A DNA stretch of 64,000 bases from Candidatus Dormiibacterota bacterium (GTDB taxonomy: Bacteria > Chloroflexota > Dormibacteria > Aeolococcales > Aeolococcaceae). Below are positions 17,597 through 27,193 of this stretch, in pieces. How positions within the stretch are numbered: position 1 is the first letter of the stretch; each line of letters opens with the position of its first letter. The notes beneath the pieces were generated by a model. That model made no database searches, was not told where the DNA came from, and saw nothing but the letters and a program-made list of their open reading frames with translations. The stretch spans positions 124,001 through 188,000 of the forward strand of contig PLZA01000044.1 of NCBI GenBank assembly GCA_003153505.1, in the 5' to 3' direction. A program made the translations under genes and the position numbers.

Positions 17597-17816
17597 TTGC
17601 AGCGCCAAGAGGCGGCATCTGCCACGGTGGCGGAGGTGAATCCACACCGAGAGTCCACGCATATCGGTTCGCGGCTCCGACCAGCGATTGCGGAAGGTCG
17701 GTCGCATATCAGGCCCCGCGCGCACGAGCGACGTCGATCCACCCAATCCAGGTCGTGCCGACATCGGACCGTGTCGGCTGTTGCCCCGACAACTCGACGC
17801 ATCCGAACGTGCGGTG

Positions 17817-18683
17817 TCAGCCGGTCGCGCGAGCGGCGTCTTGCGGCGCCCCGCTATCACCGTCGGCGAGCCGTTCGAGCAGGCGCTTGCTCACGCGCTG
17901 GATGCGCTGCGCTGAATCCCTGATCCCGGCGATGGCCGCATCACCACCGCTGGCCCATGAGGCCACGTAGGCGAACGAGTACCCGTCTGAAACAATGCCG
18001 ACTGCGTCGCAGCAGATCCACGCAACGGATTCCGCCTCAAGCTCGGCGACGCTGCGCGCACCGAACGCGCAGCCGCCGTGTTCGAGTGCGATGTGCGCCA
18101 GCTCGTGGAACATGGTCTTCACGCGATGCGCGGGTGAAAGATCATGTCGAATCGTCACCGTCCGCGTCGCGAAGTTCGTCTCTCCGCACTTGCTCGGGGA
18201 ATCGAAGGAGTCGAGAGCAACCTGGTAGCCGAGCTCCCGCGCTTGATCGCAGAGCGTGTCGAAGCACCCGGCGGGGTCGTCGCCCAATACGCGAGCGATC
18301 GGCAACTCAGGCAGAGGTTCCCCGTCCGTCTGCTCGAGCGCGAACACGACGGCAACGCGAAAGCTGCGCACGGTGTCGACAAGGTCGGAACCGTCGTTGT
18401 CGTTGTCTCCGTCACGTGCCGTGCGATACCGGCAAGGCGCGAGAATGCGGATGCCGGTCTCGCCCTGGCGCACCTGGCGGCCCAACTCGAGCCAGCGCCG
18501 GTATCCCGCAACCAGTGATGCATCCGGCCGCTGCCAGGCGATGAGCAGTGTGTTGCCGAAGCTGTACCGGTGGAAGCGACTCTGGAGGCGCATCCAGCCG
18601 ATCCATGCCTCGGACGTGGTGAGCCGGCGGATGCCCTCGGTGAGCTGGCTGAGCAGATCGTCGCGGGTCACCGCGGCGTTCAC
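17817..18683 (-). CDS. ardC: ArdC-type antirestriction protein (ssDNA-binding plus zinc metallopeptidase-like)
   Basis: A 288-residue protein with the two ArdC parts. The N-terminal DUF1738-like ssDNA-binding domain (about 1-125; WIGWMRLQSRFHRYSFGNTLLIA, GYRRWLELGRQVRQGETGIRIL) is followed by a zincin domain with H-E-L-A-H (His193, Glu194, His197) and a later AELEAESVAW segment that can supply the third ligand. ArdC proteins protect incoming plasmid DNA from type I restriction. GTG 18683 overlaps the TGA of the preceding small gene (GTGA), so the two are co-translated. An acidic insertion DGDNDNDGSD near residue 91 is unusual. The element also carries its own type I system at 49-56 kb. Confidence 0.85.
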   Translation of the reverse strand: MNAAVTRDDLLSQLTEGIRRLTTSEAWIGWMRLQSRFHRYSFGNTLLIAWQRPDASLVAGYRRWLELGRQVRQGETGIRILAPCRYRTARDGDNDNDGSDLVDTVRSFRVAVVFALEQTDGEPLPELPIARVLGDDPAGCFDTLCDQARELGYQVALDSFDSPSKCGETNFATRTVTIRHDLSPAHRVKTMFHELAHIALEHGGCAFGARSVAELEAESVAWICCDAVGIVSDGYSFAYVASWASGGDAAIAGIRDSAQRIQRVSKRLLERLADGDSGAPQDAARATG

Positions 18684-18925
18684 AGGAGTCCGCTCCCGTA
18701 GTTGACCGACTGGTCCTCAGGGGCGGAGCCGTAGTCGGCGGCGAATCGAGCGATGCTCTCCGGCTCGGTCGAATGACGGCTGTCGTGAGGCAGGCTGAGG
18801 AGACCGTCGAGCTCGTGACGCCCGTGCATCCGCTCGACCCGTCCGGGGTGGTCGGCGAGGTCTTGCAGGCGCGCCTGGATGGCCGCGATCTCCGACGGGC
18901 TGCGGGGAGTACGTGTTGTCGCCAT
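18680..18925 (-). CDS. Small hypothetical protein coupled to ardC
   Basis: The 81-residue product starts at ATG 18925 with GGAGG 8 nt upstream. It begins with a basic MATTRTPRSPSEIAAIQARLQ helix and ends RFAADYGSAPEDQSVNYGSG. No family is recognised. Its stop overlaps the ardC GTG, and it carries the shared hairpin leader, so it is a genuine element gene; a regulatory or antirestriction accessory role is only suggested by position. Confidence 0.6.
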   Translation of the reverse strand: MATTRTPRSPSEIAAIQARLQDLADHPGRVERMHGRHELDGLLSLPHDSRHSTEPESIARFAADYGSAPEDQSVNYGSGLL

Positions 18926-18994
18926 GGGATGACCTCCGTGCGGGGCCGGCCTGTCCGACCCTCGAGGGCCTCCCAGGACCACCGCCGCCGGCCG

Positions 18995-19034
18995 GCGTCA
19001 AGGGCGCCCGTGGCGGCGAAGCCTCCCTTGACGC
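18995..19034 (-). promoter_or_regulatory. Leader hairpin before the ardC operon
   Basis: GCGTCAAGGG (18995-19004) and CCCTTGACGC (19025-19034) form a perfect 10-bp stem with a 20-nt loop, 70-109 nt upstream of ATG 18925. Position and size match the leader hairpins of the SSB, ParB, JAMM and zinc-ribbon genes while the stem sequence is unrelated. Confidence 0.6.
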
Positions 19035-19928
19035 GATGAGGACGGCGGCTGTGGTGGGATGGCTCCATCGAGGGCGATCTGTGCCGGCTCGCCGTGGGTC
19101 TTTCGTGGTCGAGCCATCTGCGTGCAACGACGGTGGTCGAGCGTCAGAAGTGCTTCCTGGACCCGGGTTGCGCGTCACCCGCAACCTAGGTCGCGACAAA
19201 CGAATTTCGTCACGCGGGCACTCGGCCGAGGGCCACTGCGAGTTCGGGATTTGATTCCGAGCTTTGAAAAGATTCGGTAGAGGTGCGTACTAATCGACCA
19301 GATACTTTGAAACGGCTGCGGTGCCGTGACGTCGTTCGCGTCGGTTGACGACGTTGCAGCTTGCCGTCGACAAAGTGCTCGCGGGCGAGTAACAACGTGG
19401 GCTGACACTCGAACCCTTGTTGGCGTGCCAGTTGGTGCACAGCCGGGTCACCAGTTTGAACGCGTGGGAGAGCGCCTTCTCGCGCAACGCGCATGCGCTC
19501 GGTGGAGCTTCGAAGGCGCCAGCGCGCGCGGCCCCCAGTGACCGCAGCCTCCGGCGCCGGAGCGTCGCGCTCCAGCTCGGCCAGCACGCTGCGGTCGGCC
19601 TCGCCAAGCTTTGCTGGCTCAGGCGATCCCAGGCCTCGGCGATCACCGCTCCATCGCGTCGCGCGAGACGGTGAATCCGCAACTGTCTGATCCGCACGTC
19701 GATCAACTGCTGCATCGTCGCCGCCGACCTTGCGTAGGAGCTCTCCGTCGCCAGCCAAAGCGTCGCAGGGGCGATGCCCAGGCTGAAGTGCTCGCCGGCG
19801 TCGAGACCCAACCGCAAGCACTGACGGAGTGGCAGAAAGCGTGATCGAGCTTGCCAGCACAACGTACCCCGGGGTTCAACCAGCGTCACTGGACGGAGGT
19901 GCAGGCGGACCGCGAGGGCATAGAGATA
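19035..19928. other. No supported gene; upstream region and uncharacterised DNA
   Basis: About 890 bases. Near 19108 the word GAGCCATCTG recurs near 31258 upstream of SSB, which may mark a shared promoter. Overlapping open frames at 19210-19889 (minus) give Arg/Ser/Ala-rich translations without ribosome sites or family features. They could be a decayed gene, but nothing is recognised. Confidence 0.35.
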
Positions 19929-19957
19929 TTGTGGTCCCTACGCCATTTGGATATACT
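19929..19957 (+). promoter_or_regulatory. Sigma-70-type promoter of the propeller gene
   Basis: TTGTGG (19929-19934), a 17-bp spacer and TATACT (19952-19957) precede the gene. An AGGAGG ribosome site lies at 19964-19969 before ATG 19978, giving a very short leader. Confidence 0.65.
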
Positions 19958-19977
19958 CATGAGAGGAGGGTGTAAAC

Positions 19978-21084
19978 ATGGGACCGATCGACCGACCCAT
20001 CGCAAAGGCGTGGCGCGGATGCGCACGACTGGTCACGGCGACCAGCATGTTCGTAATTCTCGGCTTCGCGCCTGCCGCTTCAGCCTCCGCGGCAGCCGTT
20101 TCGTGGCACGTTGTCCCGAGTCCCACGACGGCGAACGACGTCACATGCGTGGCGGCCAATGACTGCTGGGCCGTCGGGTCGTCGATCATGCACAACGTTG
20201 GGGCCGGCTGGGTCACGGTCAGCAGTCCCACCCCAACTGGCTCAATCAATAGCCACCTTGATGGCGTGACCTGTGTGAGCAACACGGACTGTTGGGCTGC
20301 GGGTGGCTATCTGGCCCCTCCTTTCAATGAGCTGACCTTGGTCGAGCACTACGACGGTGTGAATTGGAGCATCGTCAGTAGCCCATCACCTGACCCGAAT
20401 AACAGCCAATTCCTCAACATTAGGTGCACCAACGCAACAAATTGTTGGGCGGTGGGGATGACCGTCACCAGCGCCGGAGACGAGTATCCCCTCATCGAGC
20501 AATACACCCAAAGCAGCTGGGTTGTCGCCAGTAACCCGAGCGGCACCAATCGCGGGGCGTTGCGAGATGTCGCCTGTTTGAATGCAACTGGCGTCTGTTG
20601 GGCTGTCGGCTGGCTCGACAACCCGGCGAATCAGCCCTTGGTTGAGTACAACCCGGGTACGGGGTGGGTCGTGATCCCCAGCCCTGCGGCTTCCACTGGC
20701 CAGTTGTACGGTGTGACGTGCATGAGCGCCACTAATTGTTGGGCGGTGGGCTCGTTTGACAGCTCAGCTCGCAGCACCACTTCGACGTTCACCGAGCGCT
20801 ACGACGGAAGTCGTTGGAGCATCGTCCCAAGCCCGAATGTCGGCAGTCGCCATCCGAACTGGCTCAACGACGTGAGCTGTACCTCTGCCTCTGACTGTTG
20901 GGCGGTCGGAAGCGACGGAATCTCCGACCAGAAGACGCTGATCGAGCACTTTGCCGGCGGTCGGTGGCGAACAGTTGCGAGCCCAACGGGAGCGTCGAGT
21001 GGGAGCCTCGTTGGCATCAAGTGCGTTGCCAGATTTGATTGCTGGGCTGTGGGCGACGATAATCCCATCCTGCAGTACACTTAG
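19978..21084 (+). CDS. Secreted seven-repeat CWAVG beta-propeller-like protein
   Basis: A 368-residue exported protein. The N-terminus has basic residues, then a hydrophobic segment (VTATSMFVILGFAPAASASAAA) that fits a cleavable signal peptide. The mature chain consists of about seven repeats of roughly 45-50 residues. Each carries a Cys-x5-Cys-Trp-Ala-Val/Ala-Gly core (NDCWAVG, TDCWAAG, TNCWAVG, GVCWAVG, TNCWAVG, SDCWAVG, FDCWAVG) and a W-x-V/I-V-x-SP strand. Paired cysteines within each repeat suggest disulfides outside the cell. Seven equal repeats suggest a seven-bladed propeller. Function unknown; similar proteins are usually annotated only as hypothetical in high-GC soil bacteria. It is cargo beside an IS481 copy. 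Confidence 0.8.
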   Translation: MGPIDRPIAKAWRGCARLVTATSMFVILGFAPAASASAAAVSWHVVPSPTTANDVTCVAANDCWAVGSSIMHNVGAGWVTVSSPTPTGSINSHLDGVTCVSNTDCWAAGGYLAPPFNELTLVEHYDGVNWSIVSSPSPDPNNSQFLNIRCTNATNCWAVGMTVTSAGDEYPLIEQYTQSSWVVASNPSGTNRGALRDVACLNATGVCWAVGWLDNPANQPLVEYNPGTGWVVIPSPAASTGQLYGVTCMSATNCWAVGSFDSSARSTTSTFTERYDGSRWSIVPSPNVGSRHPNWLNDVSCTSASDCWAVGSDGISDQKTLIEHFAGGRWRTVASPTGASSGSLVGIKCVARFDCWAVGDDNPILQYT

Positions 21085-21182
21085 CAGGGAGCTGAACCGC
21101 GGGCCGCGATGAGCGCTTGGGTGGGCGTTGGCCCGCTCGCATGGTTGTGGTGTCGGCGATCGCGGACAGAATTCGGACCTGT

Positions 21183-22252
21183 GGCCCCCTAGGTGTAAGC
21201 GTTCGCGAGGTTGGTAACACTCACGCCGCCTGCAGTTGAGCGAGACGGGTCCACGGGCTGAGTCCTCCCAGGGCTCGGTGAGGCCGGTGCTGGTTGTACC
21301 ACTGGAGGAAGTGAGCGAGGCCGTCACGGCGTTGCTCGGAGCTGTGGAAGACCTCGAGATAGAGGCACTCGCTGAGCACAGTGCGGATCCAGCGCTCCGC
21401 CTTGCCATTGGTCTGCGGGTGGTACGGCCGGGTGAAGCGGTGTCGGAGTCCGACGACACGGCACACCCTGCGCCACGCTTTGGAGCGGTACGGGCTGCCA
21501 TTGTCGGTGAGCAGGCGGTCCACGGTCATGCCCTGCTCACGAAACCAGCGCACCGCGCGAATTAGGAAGTGGGCCGCGGTCCGGCCCCGCTCGTCGCTGA
21601 GCATCTCCGCATACACCAGCCGGCTGCACTCGTCGATCGCCATGTGGAGCACTTCCCAGCCCACGTGCCGGTGCCGTTGCCCCTGGTCGCCGTGGATGCG
21701 ATGCCCAGGCCCACCAACGATCCGGCCGAGCTTCTTGGTGTCGCAGTGCACCATCGCGCCTGGGGTGTCGAACTCGTAGCGAATCACCGGCGGCCGTTCC
21801 GCTTTGTCGCGCCGCAGTCCCTGGCGCCGAATCACCCGGTGCACTGTGGCCGCAGGCACGCCGCACAGCACGGCCAGGCGGTCGGGCCCCCACCCGGTCT
21901 GTCGGCGCAGCGCCGCGATCGCCGCCTCCTGAACCAGTGACAGCCGCTGGGGCGAGCTCCGTGGCCGGCTGCTGCGATCGTGCAGCCCGAGCTTGCCCTG
22001 AGCGTCCCAGCGCGGTCGCCAGCGGTAGTACCAGCGCCGCGACACCCGAAAGGCGAGACACGCGGCCGAGACCGTCATGCCCGCTTCGACCGCCGCAAAG
22101 ACCTGCGCTCGCCCGCCTGTTGTCAGCCGTGCATTGGGGTGAGAATGCATCCCAGAGCCCTCCTCGGTTGGGTTGGTGTTAGCAACCTCACCTTGCCGAG
22201 TTCAGGGCTCCTTTTGTGTCACCAACCTCGCGAGAGATCTCACCTAGGGGCC
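21183..22252 (-). mobile_element. IS481-family insertion sequence with terminal inverted repeats
   Basis: A transposase gene is bracketed by inverted repeats of about 38 bp. The left end begins GGCCCCCTAGGTG (from 21183) and the right end, read inward, CGGCCCCTAGGTG (from about 22252). Both continue to TCGCGAGGTTGGT and end before the gene. The flanks do not show an obvious target duplication. Confidence 0.8.
21221..22150 (-). CDS. IS481-family transposase (DDE integrase fold)
   Basis: The 309-residue transposase has a helix-turn-helix N-terminus (GGRAQVFAAVEAGMTVSAACLAFRVSRRWYYRW, with a second wHTH around residues 60-110) and an rve integrase core. Catalytic acids are visible at MVHCDTKKLG (first Asp), LLTDNGSPYRS (second Asp) and HPQTNGKAERWIR (Glu). 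This order matches IS481 elements, which lack the orfA of IS3. It is intact and flanked by matching terminal repeats, so it is potentially active. Confidence 0.93.
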   Translation of the reverse strand: MHSHPNARLTTGGRAQVFAAVEAGMTVSAACLAFRVSRRWYYRWRPRWDAQGKLGLHDRSSRPRSSPQRLSLVQEAAIAALRRQTGWGPDRLAVLCGVPAATVHRVIRRQGLRRDKAERPPVIRYEFDTPGAMVHCDTKKLGRIVGGPGHRIHGDQGQRHRHVGWEVLHMAIDECSRLVYAEMLSDERGRTAAHFLIRAVRWFREQGMTVDRLLTDNGSPYRSKAWRRVCRVVGLRHRFTRPYHPQTNGKAERWIRTVLSECLYLEVFHSSEQRRDGLAHFLQWYNQHRPHRALGGLSPWTRLAQLQAA

Positions 22253-22572
22253 GGTCCTCGGGGCATGTTCCCCATTTTCACGCCCCGGTTTGGCCAGCAG
22301 TTTCGACATTCGCACACGTAATACATCGTGACCGCGAGCGCCGCCCAGGGTTGATGGCGGTCAACCCCGATGCATCAGAGTTTGGCCCTCCGCGGCGGGG
22401 GTACCTCGGTACTGCGACCTTCGTGGCCCGGTAGCTGTTGATAACGCCTCCGTGTCGTAGGCCGCGTCCGCGGACACAGTTCGCCGGCGGCTTGCACCTT
22501 GGCGATGCAGCATGCGCAGTGTAATGTCCCGCTCCGCGCGACCGTCTGGCGGCGCGACCTGCACATCGACGA

Positions 22573-22929
22573 CTAGGCTTCGCCGGTGGGCACGGCACGG
22601 GCCGCGGCCTCGGCGTCGATGAGGTCCGACTTTCCCCGGTTGCGACGGTGCTGGCGTGACGGCGGCGACACCTCGACCACCCGCACACCTCGCGCTTGCA
22701 GCAGCGCGCAGAGGGCGCTGCCGTACGAACCGGTGCCTTCCATTGCGACCACGGCCACGCTGCCGTGCTCGAGCGCCCAGGCCACCAAACGCTGGTACCC
22801 GGCTGGTGACGCTGGAATGCTGATGTCGTCGCAGCGGTGACCCAACTGGTGAACTGCGACGGCGACGTGCACGAGATCGTGGGTGCCAACGCCAATGACC
22901 ATCTGCTGTGCCAAGCTCTTTCCAGTCAC
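22573..22929 (-). pseudogene. IS110-family transposase, N-terminal fragment
   Basis: The 118 codons read VIGVGTHDLVHVAVAVHQLG, VVAMEGTGSYGSALCALLQARG and NRGKSDLIDAEAAARAV, the DEDD RuvC-like start of an IS110 transposase. The expected first Asp of the DEDD set is replaced (GVGTHD instead of GxDxxK). The frame ends where the full protein should continue for about 280 residues. Downstream DNA to 22253 shows only scattered frames, so this is a truncated, inactive copy unrelated in sequence to the intact one at 28.9-30.2 kb. Confidence 0.75.
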
Positions 22930-23151
22930 CGGTTCCTCCGAATGGGTGGCGACGTCGCCAGCGGCCGGGCAGACCTGTGACGGGGACGTCAGGGGTCAAG
23001 CTCATATCAAGTCACGGCCCGTTTGGCGGCGCCCCGTGGCCAGAACCCTCGCTCGTGGACACATCCCGGGAAAGGCACCTCCGGCGCCAGGCGGTTCACG
23101 AGTCACACGAGCGAGGGCGGGACTCCCATATCCTCACAGGCGGTTCACGGT

Positions 23152-25485
23152 CTAGGGACAGGTTACCGAAGTGAAGTTGTTGAGCGCGATCACTTGGGCC
23201 AACGTGAGGGTGCTATATCCGGGGTGGGCGTCGTCGGCCGAGAAACCGGACGGGAGTTCGACGTGCAGGGCAAAGTAGCCCCCGCTAGCCGTCGACTCGG
23301 CGTTCTCGATTACTTGGCAAAGCGTCCCAGTCCCGGTCGAGGAGAAGTGCGAGGATGTGTCTGTCGCAGTCTGGTAGGCCAGAGGAATGCCGGCTGTGAC
23401 GAAGTTATCTCCTGTGCCCACGCTTCCGTTGTACATCTCTTGGTCCTCGACTGACAGGCTGCCGCTCAGCGAGTTGTTCTCGATGCTTTGCGAAGCGCTG
23501 TAGTTGCGGATCTGTTGTATGGCTTCCGCCGTATCAGTTGGGCTAGCGCAACCGCTATCACTCGAGTCGAGGCAGATGCTGTGGTCGTCTGAGTCGGGTC
23601 CGCCAGTGTCCGGGGCAAGGACCTGATCGTAAGGGTTAAAGGTGGAGCCGACCGGTGTCAGTTTCCAGACGGTGGGAATCCACTCAGCGTCGGCTATCGT
23701 CGCCGCGACATCGCTCGAGGCGCTCCAGCACTGCGATGAGCACGAGCCTCCGTTTGCCGTAGTCATATTGAGGCGGAGGCCGCAGACCGTGGACGGAGGA
23801 CCTATCGAGTACGCGGCCAGCCCCGAGGGCTCAGAGGGAGACCAGGTGCCGGTTAGAGTGTTGGAAGTGTTGGAGGTGACGGTGAAATCGTACGTCACGG
23901 GCCAGGTGGCGCTTCCGGCCGTCGCCACGTAGTTCGCCCATTGATTGGTCGCCCAGGACTTGCTGGTGTCCTGGATTGTGGTCGAGCCGAGAGTGACCGT
24001 TCCACCGCTGCCTGAGTCGTAAGTGCAGGCCAGCCCTCCCGCGGACTCGGGTGCGTCGTTGACCTGACGTAGGTACGGCTCATCGTAGATCGTGGCGTTA
24101 CGGGACGCAACTATCTCACCGATCTCGGGCGCCGTGTCGTACTTGGAGGCAAGCCTCGTCATGAGGTCCTGCCAGTCGGTATTGAAGGCACTCTTCCAGA
24201 ACTGCGGGCAGTTTCCAGCCTCGCCGTTCTGGTCGATGTCGCGGCAGGGGAAAGTCGTCCCGGCAGCATATGCGGGCGTGTCGATGCCAGCCATTACGCG
24301 AACCTTGAGTACCTGCTTGATGCCCCCAGCCGGGCAGTTGGTTGCCAGATTTGTGTTCCACCCAGTGGTGGGATCATTGAGTTCCTTGATCGCAGTGTCG
24401 ATCGGGTTGTTGCTCGTTATGGTGCCGCCGAAGCTGGTCAGGAGCTCGTTCCAGCCAACGCCGTTGGCAAGTCGATCGTTGCCCTGCACCACGTAGCCAG
24501 CCATCGCGCATCGGATGGCGTTCGCCCCGTTGGCACCGCAGCTTGTGGAGCAGGACGGAAAGTTCGCCCCGTTTCGATTTAACAACCCGCGGATGAAACC
24601 CTTGGTCGCGGATCCGCTCCCGGCGAAGAAGACGGTGATGCCAATCTCGATCTTGCTTACATTGAAGGTCGGGGTTTCTGAGTCGATCGAAGAAGTCGAC
24701 GGGTTCAGGTGATAATCCCCCCCTCCGTGCAGCTTGGTGTTGGAACCATACCAACTTCCCTGGGTGAAGCTCCCGCTCTTGGTTTCGGTAACGGCTGCGG
24801 CCGTAGCGTCGTATTCGGTAAGGGCGGTGACAGTTATGCCACCCGAGCTCGCCGGGTTGACCCCAGTTGCGCCACTGCACGAGGTTTCCAGAGGCGCGGT
24901 GGACGGCGACATGCCACACCACGCGCCGGGAACAATCTGGACGCTGCTGTAACCGTTGCTCTGACCTTGCCCAACGACGCTGACCTGGGGAGGGTTGTCG
25001 AGAGCCACTCCCGAGAACTCTTCAACCGAGGCGACCATTGCTGTCGCGCTGCTGTTCGTAACTGTTGCTACGGCGTCGTTACCAACTGTCACCATGAACC
25101 AGACTTCGGCTTCGACCAAATCGCTACCCGTTTGGTAACCGGTTCCGAAGTACCACCAACACCCCGGCACCGGACCGGTCCGAACCGAGCACAAACTGGT
25201 GGACCAGTTCGCGTTGCCACCGCCAAAGCTGCTGACTCGAAGCACGAGGAGGTCGTTGGCTGGGACCTTACCGCTCACCAGCTCGTCTGAATGAAGTGCC
25301 GGTGTGATCGAGCCGCTGCCAGCGCTACCAGTCCATGTGTATTCGGTTGGCTGCGACGCGGAGACCTTGGCGATACTGGCAGCCTGAGCTTCGATCGGCT
25401 TCAGTGGTGCCTCTGGCACGATGACCATCCCGATGGTCAGTGCCAAGAGGGCCGCTAGAACGAATGGGACCTTGCGATTTATCAT
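23152..25485 (-). CDS. Large secreted protein, N-terminal beta domain and possible glycoside-hydrolase-like core
   Basis: The 777-residue product starts at ATG 25485 (GAGGTGAGC upstream) rather than at 25638, because a signal peptide begins there: INRKVPFVLAALLALTIGMVIV then a cleavage region near EAQAAS. Residues about 40-200 form a beta-sandwich-like part (TYTWTGSAGSGS, AVWFMVTVGND, ASVEEFSGVALDNPP). The middle part (ATKGFIRGLLNR, VRVMAGIDTPAYAAGTTF, FWKSAFNTDWQDLMTRLASKYD) resembles TIM-barrel glycosidases by layout only. The catalytic acids cannot be fixed by eye. Several Cys pairs support an extracellular location. It follows a frameshifted secreted gene on the same strand. Confidence 0.7.
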   Translation of the reverse strand: MINRKVPFVLAALLALTIGMVIVPEAPLKPIEAQAASIAKVSASQPTEYTWTGSAGSGSITPALHSDELVSGKVPANDLLVLRVSSFGGGNANWSTSLCSVRTGPVPGCWWYFGTGYQTGSDLVEAEVWFMVTVGNDAVATVTNSSATAMVASVEEFSGVALDNPPQVSVVGQGQSNGYSSVQIVPGAWCGMSPSTAPLETSCSGATGVNPASSGGITVTALTEYDATAAAVTETKSGSFTQGSWYGSNTKLHGGGDYHLNPSTSSIDSETPTFNVSKIEIGITVFFAGSGSATKGFIRGLLNRNGANFPSCSTSCGANGANAIRCAMAGYVVQGNDRLANGVGWNELLTSFGGTITSNNPIDTAIKELNDPTTGWNTNLATNCPAGGIKQVLKVRVMAGIDTPAYAAGTTFPCRDIDQNGEAGNCPQFWKSAFNTDWQDLMTRLASKYDTAPEIGEIVASRNATIYDEPYLRQVNDAPESAGGLACTYDSGSGGTVTLGSTTIQDTSKSWATNQWANYVATAGSATWPVTYDFTVTSNTSNTLTGTWSPSEPSGLAAYSIGPPSTVCGLRLNMTTANGGSCSSQCWSASSDVAATIADAEWIPTVWKLTPVGSTFNPYDQVLAPDTGGPDSDDHSICLDSSDSGCASPTDTAEAIQQIRNYSASQSIENNSLSGSLSVEDQEMYNGSVGTGDNFVTAGIPLAYQTATDTSSHFSSTGTGTLCQVIENAESTASGGYFALHVELPSGFSADDAHPGYSTLTLAQVIALNNFTSVTCP

Positions 25486-27014
25486 GTGCTCACCTCTGAA
25501 CAACCTTGTGGTCGGCAACCGGCGAGGTATGCCCTCGTGTGTGCGACGGACTGCGAAAAGCGCTTTCTCATCGTCGTGACGAAAAATGCGGACATGCGTA
25601 TCAACGTGCGGTTCCACCTCCTGCTCCAACCGGCCCAAGCGAGTGGTCCGATTCCACTTATTCGCGGGTTGTTAGACCTAGGCTGGTCAACGAGGTCTCT
25701 TCGGTGTACGCGGGCGCAACCACCCTGCCCGCCGTCATCGACCCACTCGACAACGCCGTACCCGCGCGCCACTCCAGGGGTGACCGTGTAAGTCTTGGTC
25801 GCGTTCATGAACACAGGAAGCTGCAGGTGCGCTGCGTCGGGCGTGGGACCGACCTGGCGGGACGCCGTCTCGGCGACGATGTAGTCGCCCGCCGCGTCGC
25901 AGGTCTGGCCGCTGACGGTGACGCAGATCCCGAAGTCGATCGGATCGATTCCCGATGCCATCGCCAAGGTCAGGTTGGCGGTCACGTACGTCAGCACGTT
26001 GACGGATGGGGTGAAACTCTGAGTCTCCGAGCCGATGGTCTGCCATGCGGTCCCGTCATCACCAGTCCCAAACGCGCGCGTTTGCACAGCGCTGGCGGCG
26101 GTACTCAGGAGTTCGCCGTCCGCGGTCGGTGTCATTTGCGCAATCACGCTCGTCAAGGAGTACCCGCCTTCCGTGCCACCGCTCGCTCCCGCGTCGATCG
26201 TGTGCGCACTCTCGGCCTGCCAGAAGATTCCCATCGTGTAGGTCGTGCTCGGGGTAAGGGTTGCCGTCGCCTCGACTAACGCGGCGATTGGCATCGCTAA
26301 GGCGGCCGCTCCACTCGTCTGCGCTGCAATGATGCTCTCGCCCGTCCTCGTGCAGGTGGCACTGAGCACGCTCGCGGCCGCTAAGCAGATGCCCATGTCG
26401 GCGTTTGCTTGGGGGGACACCGAGTACAGGTCGGCGCTCGCGGTCAGCAGGGTGCTGTGGTTGCCACTTCCCGCCGGCGTCGTGAAGCTCTTCTCAACCG
26501 TGCTATCCATCACGTGCCACGAGGTGCTGTTCGTCGAGAATTGCGTCGTGCCTGTGGAGGGCTGCGCGGCCACGAGGTTGTCCGCTGTTGGCGTAAGCAG
26601 GGCATTGAGCGTGGTCGGCGAGAAACCTGGACCATACGGTGGCACCGGATCTCCAGCCTCAAGGAACACGCCCGCTGGCTCGGCCGTCGCCGGTCGCCAC
26701 ATCAGCTCGAGCGTGTACGTCTGTCCCGCATTCATCGTCATGGCGTTTTGGACGTATACCGGATCCGGTGAACTGCCGCTGTACTCGCCCCCGTCCTTCC
26801 ACGCGACCACCATGCCGCCGACTGCGATGCCCACTTCCGTATTGAGTGTCGTTGAGCTCTCGACGTCAGCGAAGGCGGTGAGGACAGCTGTCGAAGTGAC
26901 AGACGGAGTCACCGAGAGCACGCGTTTGCTGGGATCCATCGCCTTCCACGGCGGAGGATCGTAGCGGTCGTATCCCCCTCCAAGCGATACATCTGCTTGC
27001 TGGAGGCGTTCCAA
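25482..27014 (-). CDS. Secreted repeat protein with two apparent frameshifts
   Basis: The open frame holds three copies of a domain of about 150 residues, each with a T-W/SW-x-x-M/I start and TxSxxVLTxxADL strands (PPWKAMDPSKRVL, TSWHVMDSTVEKSF, TAWQTIGSETQSF). The expected signal peptide is in another frame: ATG 27193 begins NGQSTRSNHRGVARRH, then LAVLVALASSLSGVFLF and a cleavage region AHADTAQ. A one-base shift between about 26.95 and 27.01 kb would join it. Near 25.73 kb the frame turns into an Arg-rich, unrelated tail to 25482, while shifting one base restores a plausible domain end and a TAA at 25658-25660. It is either a pseudogene or carries two sequencing errors. Confidence 0.65.
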   Translation of the reverse strand: MERLQQADVSLGGGYDRYDPPPWKAMDPSKRVLSVTPSVTSTAVLTAFADVESSTTLNTEVGIAVGGMVVAWKDGGEYSGSSPDPVYVQNAMTMNAGQTYTLELMWRPATAEPAGVFLEAGDPVPPYGPGFSPTTLNALLTPTADNLVAAQPSTGTTQFSTNSTSWHVMDSTVEKSFTTPAGSGNHSTLLTASADLYSVSPQANADMGICLAAASVLSATCTRTGESIIAAQTSGAAALAMPIAALVEATATLTPSTTYTMGIFWQAESAHTIDAGASGGTEGGYSLTSVIAQMTPTADGELLSTAASAVQTRAFGTGDDGTAWQTIGSETQSFTPSVNVLTYVTANLTLAMASGIDPIDFGICVTVSGQTCDAAGDYIVAETASRQVGPTPDAAHLQLPVFMNATKTYTVTPGVARGYGVVEWVDDGGQGGCARVHRRDLVDQPRSNNPRISGIGPLAWAGWSRRWNRTLIRMSAFFVTTMRKRFSQSVAHTRAYLAGCRPQGCSEVST

Positions 27015-27193
27015 CTCGTGCGTTGCGCCGTGTCCGCATGTGCGACGAGTGCGGGACTGAACAGGAACACGCCACTGAGTGAGGAGGCGAGCGCTACCAA
27101 GACCGCTAGCGGTCGCCGTCCCTGCAGGAATCGCGCGGATGCGTGACGCCGAGCAACACCACGATGGTTTGACCGGGTGCTCTGCCCGTTCAT

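Noticed and set aside
19210-19889. Overlapping minus-strand frames of about 200 codons
   Set aside because: No ribosome site, composition unlike the real genes, and neither frame matches a known family.
21194-21201. TGTAAGCG half-site in the IS481 left end
   Set aside because: Single half-site inside the terminal repeat, absent from the right end; chance.
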